From: Flavobacteriales bacterium
GTDB taxonomy: Bacteria; Bacteroidota; Bacteroidia; Flavobacteriales_D; Parvicellaceae
Assembly: GCA_018401455.1 (NCBI GenBank)
Contig: JAGYKU010000026.1
Coordinates: 1 to 36,147, forward strand
Length of the DNA stretch: 36,147 nt
Direction: 5' to 3'
In this document: one piece after another, positions 1 through 7,536 of the stretch
How positions within the stretch are numbered: position 1 is the stretch's first letter
Layout: every line of letters starts with the position of its first letter
Translations under genes and position numbers: made by a program
The notes under the pieces: model-generated
Database searches by the model: none
What the model was told of the DNA's origin: nothing
What the model saw: the letters and a program-made list of their open reading frames with translations, nothing else

Positions 1-1
1 A

Positions 2-1363
2 GGTAAATCTAGAGCATTCATAAATGATACTCCAGTAAGTTTGCAAGTGCTCAAATCATTAAGCGAAAAACTAATTGACATACACAGCCAACACGAAACA
101 ATGTTGCTTAATGACAAAAAATTTGTGTTTGGAATTATCGACAGTCAAATTCAAAATAAAAAACTGTTTGAAGAATATCATTCTAAATTCAAAATATATA
201 AAGCTTCATTAGAAGAACTCAAAACGCTTATAGAAAAAGAAGTTCAGGCTCAAAACGACAAAGATTTTTATACTTTTTTACTTCAAGAATTTGAAGAGAT
301 AAATATAGATGCCGCTATTGAAAATGATATTGCTTCGGAATACAATTTATTGAGCAATGCCGAACAAATCAAAAGTGTTTTGAATACCTCTTGTCAATTA
401 TTATCCAGCAATCAAGGAGGAATAGTTTCTGACCTCATAAGTGCAGTTTCTAGTTTGGAATCTATACAAAATATTGACAATTCGATATTGGAAATCAAAG
501 ATAGGTTAAAAAGTACTTTAATAGAAATTGAAGACATAGAAAGAGACCTTTCTGTAATGGAATCAAGAGTTGAAATTGACGACAAAAGATTGATGCTTAT
601 CGAAGAAGAAATATCTCTTTTGAATCGTTTGCTCAAAAAACATCATCTCACTTCATTTGAAGAATTGCTTGAAAAGAAAAAAAGTATTTCAGTTCAATTA
701 GAAAATATAGGTAGTATTTCAGAAAAAATAGCGGCACTTGAAAAAAACAAGCAAACTTTATTAAAAGAATTGCAAAGCCTTGCAAAAGAAATTTCTCAAG
801 AACGTAAAAAAGTAATTCCCAAACTAGAAAGTGAAGCGATTGAATTACTTGCCAGCATGAAAATGAAAAATGCTGCGATACAATTTCAAATTACTCCTTC
901 TGAAGAAATTCACTCACTAGGAAATGACGAAATTCAATTGATGGCAAAAACCAATCTTGGTGGAAAATTCGAATTGCTCAAAAAAATTGCTTCTGGTGGT
1001 GAGTCTTCAAGAATCATGTTGGCGATTAAATCTTTACTATCACAAAGTAAATCTTTACCCACCATCATTTTTGATGAAATAGACACAGGAGTAAGTGGCG
1101 AAGTAGCAACAAACATGGGTGCTATCATGCAGAAATTAGGTCAAAAAATGCAAGTTTTGAGCATTACACATTTACCTCAAATCGCTTCTAAAGGCACGCA
1201 CCATTTCAAAGTTTTTAAAGAAGAAGCCAACGCAACTACTTTAACCAAAATTAGAAACTTAGATTCTCAAGAACGAGTAGAAGAAATCGCTTCGATGTTG
1301 AGTAGTAATAAAATTACTGATGCGGCTATCAAAAATGCCAATGAGTTGCTTGCTGAAAAGTAA
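2..1363 (+). CDS. recN: DNA repair protein RecN, 3' part (5' end outside the window)
   Basis: SMC-like ATPase of recombinational double-strand break repair, cytoplasmic and DNA-associated. The frame is open from base 2, and its first residues (GKSRAFINDTPVS) match the conserved RecN segment that follows the Walker A region, so the gene starts before the window. Then come a long charged coiled coil (about residues 60-260), the ABC signature ASGGESSRIMLAIK, and the Walker B region IIFDEIDTGVSG. Next is the H-loop-like SITHLPQIAS. The C-terminus is complete and ends with TAA at 1361-1363. The downstream neighbour is a convergent broken gene whose stop lies 24 bases away. The last 105 bases occur again, diverged, at 3757-3861. 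The family call is secure; only the missing N-terminus limits it. Confidence 0.95.
   Translation, partial: GKSRAFINDTPVSLQVLKSLSEKLIDIHSQHETMLLNDKKFVFGIIDSQIQNKKLFEEYHSKFKIYKASLEELKTLIEKEVQAQNDKDFYTFLLQEFEEINIDAAIENDIASEYNLLSNAEQIKSVLNTSCQLLSSNQGGIVSDLISAVSSLESIQNIDNSILEIKDRLKSTLIEIEDIERDLSVMESRVEIDDKRLMLIEEEISLLNRLLKKHHLTSFEELLEKKKSISVQLENIGSISEKIAALEKNKQTLLKELQSLAKEISQERKKVIPKLESEAIELLASMKMKNAAIQFQITPSEEIHSLGNDEIQLMAKTNLGGKFELLKKIASGGESSRIMLAIKSLLSQSKSLPTIIFDEIDTGVSGEVATNMGAIMQKLGQKMQVLSITHLPQIASKGTHHFKVFKEEANATTLTKIRNLDSQERVEEIASMLSSNKITDAAIKNANELLAEK
1259..1363 (+). repeat. recN 3'-end repeat, copy 1 (inside the long recN frame)
   Basis: The last 34 codons plus stop of the main recN copy. 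They align without gaps to 3757-3861, with 14 mismatches in 105 bases by my hand alignment. Ten of the 14 mismatches are synonymous. See copy 2. Confidence 0.85.
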
Positions 1364-1387
1364 AACCATTTATAACGAAAAACTTTT

Positions 1388-3523
1388 TTATCGATAGTTT
1401 GGAGTGTCAAACCTCACCAAAACACTTTCAATTTAGGTTCACTCTTTTTACCCACTTTTGGTTTGTTGCATTTTTACAACATCTGTGTATTCTGTTTTTA
1501 TAATCCCAAGATATAATATCGCAATATGGAAATGCTTTTTCAAAAGTGGATAGCCACTTCTTTTCTGACTGATAGCAGAAGGTTTAAATTAAATAGTCTC
1601 TTCTTCTAGATAGAAAGTAGTTCTTTGTAATTCTATTTCAGAAACTTGATGCAAAAAAGGCAGGTAATAAACTGTTTTAAATCCTAATGAATCAAATGGA
1701 ATTAAACATTCTAAACACGGACTTTCTACTAAAATATTATCAACTGAAGGCAGATTTTCAATAACTTTTTCAATTGATTTGCTGAAATAAAGGCATTTTC
1801 AACTGTTAAATTCTAAAGTCCAACCAAAATGTACTGTTGGCTTTTGAAACTGATTATATCTCCCAATCTTAATCCAATACCCTTTTGTGGTGGATGATTC
1901 AATTTCAAACCAACCTTCTTCCTATATTATTCAATATCTATTTCAAAACCATCAAAATGAGCCATTACTTCCTTAATTTCTATTCCATTGACTCTATGAC
2001 ACCAAATTTTATTTTGAAATAGAATATTGTTTTGTGTTGACTGTATATAATTTTAAGATTTGGTTTTATTGTTCTGTTAATACTTAACGCACTCATAGGT
2101 GAGTTTTTGGGAATAATAGTTAGTTAGTATAAGCATCCAAAACATCACTATAGAAGTGAATCAAACTCTCAATATTAAATGCTGAAGACAAATTCTTATT
2201 CAAAAGGTTTAACTTATCTTTATTTTGTTTTTATAGATTTCATTACACCAAAATAAAAAGGGAATTCTCATACACATATACTTGGACCCTAAAATGTCAG
2301 AATGACCATGGAAGTCTCTAAATCATAAACTCATCTCCATGATCTGAAAATAGGAGAAGGTTACAGAATGATCTGATTTTTGACACCTTCTAATAAAAGA
2401 TTCACAACGTAATCATTGTGGCTATAGAGATTGTCATATTGATTTACAAAACAGCTAGTTGTTTAGCTCAAGTATTATATTAGACAAATTAAAAATCATC
2501 TGAAACCATTCAAAATTTTTGGGGTATCTTTCGTATAACTGAGGTGTTCCCACTCAAATGAACGGAATATCACTTTGTTTTTTCCGTCTTTTGCTTTTCT
2601 AAAACTTTCGAATAAGAGCAATCAATACCATCAAGTTGGATTTTGAAACCTAAAGCATTGGTGTAGATTTTTTGATGAGTTTCTGCTTGCCATCACAGAA
2701 ATAGGCGTTTCGTGTTCCCCTGAAAACGCTTTGATTACTAACCAATAAGTTTCATATCCTGCGTAATTGTGATCAATAAGACTACCTTTGTTCCATTCCC
2801 AACGATATGTTTTCAAAATTTTTAAAAAGTTAAAGCCTTTTGTAAAGCAGGAACTGTATGTGCATTTGACTAATTGCGTTTTCAAATAAAACCAATTTTG
2901 TTTATTCAAAATGTGGTGTGTTTTTCCTTGATAACCATAAAGATCCATATGATGTTTCAGTGCTTTACCAATTACTATTACATGTGTTTTGCTCCAGTAT
3001 GAATAGATGTTCTGTAAAAATCTGTGAAACTCAATTTTCATATTGGCAATTTCTATATATCTCTCTTTTTCTTTCTATAGTCATCAAACTTTACAAACCT
3101 CATAAACAGAAAGATTTTAATGACAAAGGGGCTAATTTTATCATAATAAGAAGCCAGAAAATAAACACTCATTCCTAAAACAACTTTAATGAAATACCAT
3201 TTTCTAAACAAAGTGATGCCTTATAGATTTTCTTTTAAAAATCTATGAATCAAAAAGTAAACCCAAGATATATAATATTCCAAGGTATAAAATATTTAAA
3301 GTTAAATAATCCCTGATAAACCCAGTTGATTCTTGAATATTGGTATTCAAACCGAAAAATATGGGAAGTGGTATTGGGATATCCATGAAAAGATGGAGAT
3401 GTGTCCACTCAAACCAAAAATGAACAACCATGAAGGTAATAGTAAGACTGCAATATTCATATTTGATTTTTAAAAAAGAAATGGAATCGAACAATAAAAG
3501 AAAAACAAAAAGAAGCATTTCAT
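1388..3523 (-). pseudogene. Sulfatase-fold phosphoethanolamine transferase-like membrane protein with FAM151/GDPD-like C-terminal domain, frame broken many times
   Basis: Pieces of one protein can be read in order on the minus strand by switching frames. An N-terminal membrane-like part (about 3243-3523) is hydrophobic. At about 2990-2905 comes HVIVIGKALKHHMDLYGYQG, which resembles the EptA-type motif VIGES...RDHMSLYGY. At about 2800-2690 are AGYETYWL and HETPISVMASR. At about 2540 is ERYPKNFEWF and at about 2410 HNDYVVNLLLEG. At about 2350 is FSDHGDE, the metal-binding SDHG(E) motif of the family. A C-terminal part follows: CHRVNGIEIKEVMAHFDGFE (about 2015), NHPPQKGIGLRLGD, NLTVENAFISANQ, ILVESPCLECLIPFDSLGF, then SWDYKNR and LVRFDTPNYR ending at 1388. 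This part resembles FAM151/menorin-type, GDPD-like domains, with HRVN, an acidic GFEIDI and HPP. The gene is convergent with recN. Frame changes come every 30-100 bases, mainly by indels, so it is either a pseudogene or an intact gene with sequencing indels. The transferase call is firmer than the C-terminal domain call. Confidence 0.7.
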
Positions 3524-3756
3524 TTTTTTGGGGTAATATTGCAAGCTAACAGAATCAAAATCATCTATTTCGTAATAAAAAAATAAAAACTATGATTGAT
3601 ACTTGCAGCAATAAATATCAAAATGAGGAATCTAAAAGTTCTTTGAATGGTATTTTCTTGCACTTTGAATGTGTTTTGATTTTATAAATTTGATACATTA
3701 TATTTATTTTCTTATCTAAAATGCCTTTTTGATATTTCTGTGGTTGGTTTTTGTAA

Positions 3757-3861
3757 TTAGATCCAAAAGAACGTATAGAAGAAATCGCATCGATGTTGAG
3801 TAGCAATAAAATAACAGACGCTGCGATCAAAAATGCCAATGAATTGCTTGCAGAAAAGTAA
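3757..3861 (+). pseudogene. Second, diverged copy of the recN 3' end (34 codons plus stop)
   Basis: This stretch reads LDPKERIEEIASMLSSNK then ITDAAIKNANELLAEK and stop, in one uninterrupted frame. Compared with 1259-1363 there are no gaps and only three residue changes (S to P, Q to K, V to I) from four base changes; the other ten differences are silent. Such a silent-site bias means this copy diverged while part of a working recN, not as a dead duplicate. No recN homology is visible upstream of 3757. The stop is 13 bases from the convergent hemW stop, so this tail may be the original recN-hemW junction of a related strain. It could be a scar of recombination or integration, or an assembly join, since frame-broken sequence ends exactly here. 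Confidence 0.8.
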
Positions 3862-3874
3862 GACCTTTTAAGCA

Positions 3875-4996
3875 TCATTCCAAAAACAAATCACTTGCAA
3901 TGCCATCGGCAAAAAGCAATCCTTTGTGTGTCGTTTTGAAACCTTTTTCAGTGGTTTCCAAATCTCCTATTTTGATCAAAACCTCCACTTTTTGAGTGAG
4001 TTCCTCTATATCCAAACCAAATGAAGTAATATATTGCCAATCACACCCCCAAATGTTTCTCAAACCAATCATCAAATGTTCGTTGATGAGGTCTTTGGGC
4101 TGTAACATTTCCTTTTTGGAAGGGACTTTTTCTTTTTCTAAACCTTGTAAATACAAGTTATTATTAGAAACATTCCAACTTCTCGAAACACCATCGAAAG
4201 AATGTGCGGAAGGACCAACTCCTAAATACCTTTTGGACTGCCAATAGGAAGTATTGTGTTTGGAAAAATAGCCTTCTTTTCCAAAATTTGAAATTTCATA
4301 ATGCACATAATCATTGGCTTTCAACATTTCTTGAAGCACATTAAAATTTCGCTCTCCTTGAGCATCGTCTAATTTTGGTGATTTCTTATTTTCTATTTGA
4401 TGATGCAAAACGGTTTTTTCTTCCACCGTGAGATTGTATGCCGAAATATGAGGAATTCCTAAATCCAATGTCTTTTGAATATTCTCTTTCCACTCGCCAT
4501 CTGTCATTTGTGGAATACCATAAATTAAGTCGATGGTAATGTTTTCAAAACCTATCTCTTTTGCCCATTGCAAACATTGCCAACTCTCTTGGGCGTTGTG
4601 TGCTCGATTCATCCATTGAAGATGTGTGTCAAAAAAACTTTGAACACCAATACTCAGTCTATTGATGCCCAATGAAAATAGTTCTTCTAATTTTGATTTG
4701 GATAAATCATCAGGATTGGCTTCTAATGTAATTTCTGAATTGCTTTCTACTTGAAAATTATCATTGATGATATTTAAAATCTGTTGCAATTGCGCTTTTG
4801 TCAACAAACTAGGTGTGCCACCACCAAAATATATCGTTTGTATGGGTTCATTTTGCAAATACGCTTTTCTAAGTTCCAACTCTTTACCAATAGCATTTAC
4901 GATGGCTTGTTGATGCTGTAAGGAAGTAGAAAAATGAAAGTCGCAATAGTGACAAGCTTTTTTACAAAAAGGAATATGAATATAAATACCTGCCAA
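3875..4996 (-). CDS. hemW: Radical SAM heme chaperone HemW (coproporphyrinogen III oxidase-like)
   Basis: Cytoplasmic radical SAM protein that binds heme and is thought to deliver it to target hemoproteins; long annotated as oxygen-independent coproporphyrinogen oxidase. The 373 residues are the usual length. The [4Fe-4S] motif CxxxCxxC is at residues 11, 15 and 18 (PFCKKACHYCDF), followed by the SAM-binding YFGGGTPSLL near residue 57. SIGVQSF and the HemW C-terminal domain (SKHNTSYWQSKRYLGVGPSA onward) follow. HemW conserves CxxxCxxCxF; true HemN has an extra Cys after it, and here the residue is H, supporting HemW. The start chosen is TTG at 4996; no in-frame ATG lies between it and the conserved N-terminus, and an upstream extension has no conserved features. 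It is divergent from the permease gene and convergent with the recN tail. Confidence 0.93.
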   Translation of the reverse strand: MAGIYIHIPFCKKACHYCDFHFSTSLQHQQAIVNAIGKELELRKAYLQNEPIQTIYFGGGTPSLLTKAQLQQILNIINDNFQVESNSEITLEANPDDLSKSKLEELFSLGINRLSIGVQSFFDTHLQWMNRAHNAQESWQCLQWAKEIGFENITIDLIYGIPQMTDGEWKENIQKTLDLGIPHISAYNLTVEEKTVLHHQIENKKSPKLDDAQGERNFNVLQEMLKANDYVHYEISNFGKEGYFSKHNTSYWQSKRYLGVGPSAHSFDGVSRSWNVSNNNLYLQGLEKEKVPSKKEMLQPKDLINEHLMIGLRNIWGCDWQYITSFGLDIEELTQKVEVLIKIGDLETTEKGFKTTHKGLLFADGIASDLFLE

Positions 4997-5037
4997 TTGA
5001 TGTTGTTTTTTTGAATGATGTAAAAGTAATCAATCAA

Positions 5038-5065
5038 TTGAACAATTAAAAAAAGATTACCTTTG
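5038..5065 (+). promoter_or_regulatory. Bacteroidota-type promoter for the LolC/E-like permease gene
   Basis: A -33 TTG (5038-5040) and a perfect -7 box TAccTTTG (5058-5065) are 17 bases apart, within the range reported for flavobacterial housekeeping promoters. Transcription would start near 5070. The box overlaps the TTG at 5063, which therefore cannot be the translation start if this promoter is used. Confidence 0.6.
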
Positions 5066-6310
5066 CTTCACAAAAATAGGCATATCAAAACAACTTTTTA
5101 CATAGCGCGCAGGTATTTTTTTTCTAAAAAATCTCAAAGTGTCATCAACATCACTTCTGCTATTTCTGTTTTGGGAATTTTCATCAGCACTGCAGCGATG
5201 ATTATAGTTTTAAGTGGTTTCAACGGTATCGAAGATTTAGTAAAAACCCTTTATAACTCTTTCGATGGTGATATTGAGGTAACGCCAGCCCAAGGAAAAA
5301 CCTTCAGTGAAAATGAAATAAATTTCGAAAAATTAAATTCCATAGAGGGAATTGCATTGGTTTATCCCGTGATTGAAGAAATTACGATGGTAAAACACGA
5401 TGAACAATATGTTTTTGCTACGATGAAAGGAGTTGGGGAAGATTTTTTTAAATCAGATTTAATTTCCAATAATATGATTGACGGACAAGTAGCGCCAGAT
5501 TTAAATGAAATAAATGCTGCTTTTATCGGATATGGAATTCAAGCCAAATTACAAGTTCCAGTAGAAGAAATATATGACAATAGAATTGTTGTTTATGGAT
5601 TACTTCGCACAGAAAAATTGACCAAAACGAATCAAAAAGCATTCAAACCGATGGACAATTTTGTAAAAGGTGTGTTTTCAATCAATCCAGAATTTGACAA
5701 TCAATATTATATTGTTCCAATTGAATTTGCTAAAGAATTGCTAGAATACGAAGACAACCTAACCAAAATAGAATTTGTGCTGGAGGAAAACGCTGACGAA
5801 TGGCATGTAAAAGAAGCCATTTTGAAAGAATTAGGAAATGATTTTAGCGCCAAAACAAGATACGAGCAAAACGAACTGATTTTTAAAACCAATGAAACAG
5901 AAAAATGGATGGTATTTTTGATATTAGGTTTCATTATGCTCATTTCTACTTTTAATATCATCGCTTCATTGACCATGTTGATTCTCGACAAAAAGAAAGA
6001 CATCAAAACCTTAATCAGTTTGGGGGCAACCAATAAAATGATCAAACAAATTTTTGTACTCGAAGGCTTAATGATTAACTTTTTTGGAGCAGCATTAGGT
6101 GCTATCGTAGGATTTGCTGTTTGTTGGGCACAAATAGAATTCAAACTCATTACACTCGAAAACAGCATCGTTGATTATTGGCCTGTAATCATAAAATGGT
6201 CAGACATCATTTTGATTTTCGGAACAGTTTTTACCATTGGGGTTTTGTCTTCCTACTTACCTGTAAATTTTCTTGTAAAAAGACATTTTAAATCGCTTTG
6301 GCAGAAATAA
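5063..6310 (+). CDS. FtsX-family ABC transporter permease, LolC/LolE-like
   Basis: Inner-membrane permease of the lipoprotein-releasing type, expected to work with a LolD-like ATPase that is not in this window. About 415 residues: an N-terminal segment FYIARRYFFSKKSQSVINI typical of the family, TM1 at about residues 28-50, a periplasmic MacB/LolE-like domain (about 55-270), then three C-terminal membrane helices (about 280-310, 330-355, 375-405). The cytoplasmic loop KKKDIKTLISLGATNKMI is the FtsX/LolE ATPase-coupling signature. The start is uncertain: the first in-frame ATG is residue 46, inside TM1, so a non-ATG start is needed. The TTG at 5063 lies inside a promoter -7 box, so translation may begin a few codons later on an almost leaderless mRNA. 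The gene is monocistronic here. Confidence 0.88.
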   Translation: MLHKNRHIKTTFYIARRYFFSKKSQSVINITSAISVLGIFISTAAMIIVLSGFNGIEDLVKTLYNSFDGDIEVTPAQGKTFSENEINFEKLNSIEGIALVYPVIEEITMVKHDEQYVFATMKGVGEDFFKSDLISNNMIDGQVAPDLNEINAAFIGYGIQAKLQVPVEEIYDNRIVVYGLLRTEKLTKTNQKAFKPMDNFVKGVFSINPEFDNQYYIVPIEFAKELLEYEDNLTKIEFVLEENADEWHVKEAILKELGNDFSAKTRYEQNELIFKTNETEKWMVFLILGFIMLISTFNIIASLTMLILDKKKDIKTLISLGATNKMIKQIFVLEGLMINFFGAALGAIVGFAVCWAQIEFKLITLENSIVDYWPVIIKWSDIILIFGTVFTIGVLSSYLPVNFLVKRHFKSLWQK

Positions 6311-6315
6311 CAAAA

Positions 6316-6346
6316 AACCTCCCAAGAAAATTGCTCTTGAGAGGTT
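6316..6346 (-). terminator. Stem-loop terminator downstream of the SPOR-like gene, possibly bidirectional
   Basis: The 12-base arms 6316-6327 (AACCTCCCAAGA) and 6335-6346 (TCTTGAGAGGTT) pair with one mismatch around a 7-base loop. The run of A on the left (6312-6317) becomes a U tract on the minus strand, suiting the minus-strand gene ending at 6410. The stem may also stop the permease transcript, which ends at 6310. Confidence 0.7.
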
Positions 6347-6409
6347 AGATATTAATTGTATTTGATATTTTGTGTAATTCTTTTTTAAGTCTTTTCATTA
6401 ATCATTTTT

Positions 6410-7108
6410 TTATTGGTTAATAGCTGTTAATGTCTGATCTAGTCTTCTTTTTTCTTTTTCCATAGCAGAAGCAAGTGGTATTCTTTCCAAATTGTCGAAG
6501 GCAATAATCTCTGCATCTTCGAAACCAAATTCTTGCATCATTTTCAAAACATCCTTTACATCGTTTGCAGAAAGGAATTTTCCAAAAGTATATCTGTAAT
6601 AACCTTTGTCTGTAACTGTTTCTTCTATAAGTTTAGGGAAATCAAAGAATAGATTTACATCTTTTTCTGAATAAACTCCTATTTGAACAGTATAATAAAA
6701 ATCTTCTCTTTGTACTTTTTGTAGCGCCAGTTCCATTTCTTCTAATGACATAGCTTGGTATTGAGAAGCCTTAAAATCTTGTTCATTTCTATTGTCCAAC
6801 AAGACAAAAGCATCTTCTAATGATACTTTTTGAAAATTGAAGTAAGCAACAATTTCTGTTTTTGTATATCCTTTTTCTTCGATATCGTATTGCGCTTTCA
6901 TGGCTTTGAGATAGCAATCAAACTTGCCTGTTTCAGTATAACTTGAATGCGTTCTTACAGGTTGATAAACTTCTAAATCCGAAACATTAATTGAAGTAAA
7001 CGGCATTTTAATCTTGATTCTGAATTCTAGCCCATTGGCAAAAATTACTAAGTTCATTAATGATATAATTACAAAAATGATGATGGTTTTTAGGTCGAGA
7101 GTTTTCAT
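6410..7108 (-). CDS. Exported protein with SPOR-like C-terminal domain
   Basis: 232 residues. An N-terminal hydrophobic segment (about residues 8-25) is a signal peptide or anchor, so the protein should face the periplasm. The middle has no recognised domain. Residues about 138-215 look like a SPOR-type repeat domain: YYTVQIGVYS opens it, GYYRYTFGKFLSANDV sits in the middle and GFEDAEIIAFDNLERIPL closes it, as in many Bacteroidota proteins that bind denuded peptidoglycan or are fused to other envelope proteins. The match is by pattern only. The C-terminus is charged (EKEKRRLDQ). The gene lies 428 bases downstream of the PurF-like gene with hairpins between, so it probably has its own promoter, and it is followed by a stem-loop terminator. 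Confidence 0.65.
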   Translation of the reverse strand: MKTLDLKTIIIFVIISLMNLVIFANGLEFRIKIKMPFTSINVSDLEVYQPVRTHSSYTETGKFDCYLKAMKAQYDIEEKGYTKTEIVAYFNFQKVSLEDAFVLLDNRNEQDFKASQYQAMSLEEMELALQKVQREDFYYTVQIGVYSEKDVNLFFDFPKLIEETVTDKGYYRYTFGKFLSANDVKDVLKMMQEFGFEDAEIIAFDNLERIPLASAMEKEKRRLDQTLTAINQ

Positions 7109-7536
7109 GGCTTTAGGTTTTTATAGATGAATAATTCAATAGTCATTTAGCTGATAAAAAATCAGTTAAAAGTATAATTATTTAAAGCTTTTGTTTTCGA
7201 AAACGGCCTCAATGCTTGTAGCAAATATTTCATATTCGCTACAACTATCTTTACACGAAATCCCATATTTTGGTTACAGAAGAAAATAAAAGGAAGGAGA
7301 TTTGAGTTGTGGAAAACTTTGTTTTATTTTAGTCAAAAAAACGAAACAATATTCTAATCGACTAATTGGTAAATCATTATTGAGACACTTTTAAGTAAGT
7401 CAAAAATGAATTCGTTGTTAATAAATACGAAACAAAATTTTAAAATATAACATTAAAAAACAAATATACGAAATATAATTTTGTTTTTATGTTTTGGTTA
7501 AATGAAAAAATCGTTCCAAAAAATTAACTAGAAACA
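7109..7536. other. Gene-free 428-bp interval with hairpins
   Basis: No coding frame with family features was seen. The interval holds three inverted repeats: an imperfect 10-bp stem around 7147-7170 (CTGAT/ATCAG core), the 12-bp palindrome GTTTTCGAAAAC at 7193-7204, and a strong hairpin at 7216-7244. These lie between the stop of the PurF-like gene and the start of the SPOR-like gene and could end the purF transcript. Confidence 0.5.
7216..7244 (-). terminator. Strong hairpin, possible terminator or processing site after the PurF-like gene
   Basis: Arms TTGTAGCAAATAT (7216-7228) and ATATTCGCTACAA (7232-7244) pair over 13 positions with one A-C mismatch around a 3-base loop. No long U tract follows on either strand, so simple intrinsic termination is not certain. 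Confidence 0.4.

Noticed and set aside
2631..3041. A stand-alone 136-codon gene on the minus strand
   Set aside because: It is one readable piece of the larger broken transferase gene, with matching parts in other frames on both sides.
3618..3878. An 86-codon minus-strand frame over the recN tail
   Set aside because: It runs antisense to the recN tail, whose plus-strand codons show silent-site divergence.
7476..7483. Plus-strand TAATTTTG as a promoter
   Set aside because: No plus-strand gene follows; a chance match in AT-rich DNA.
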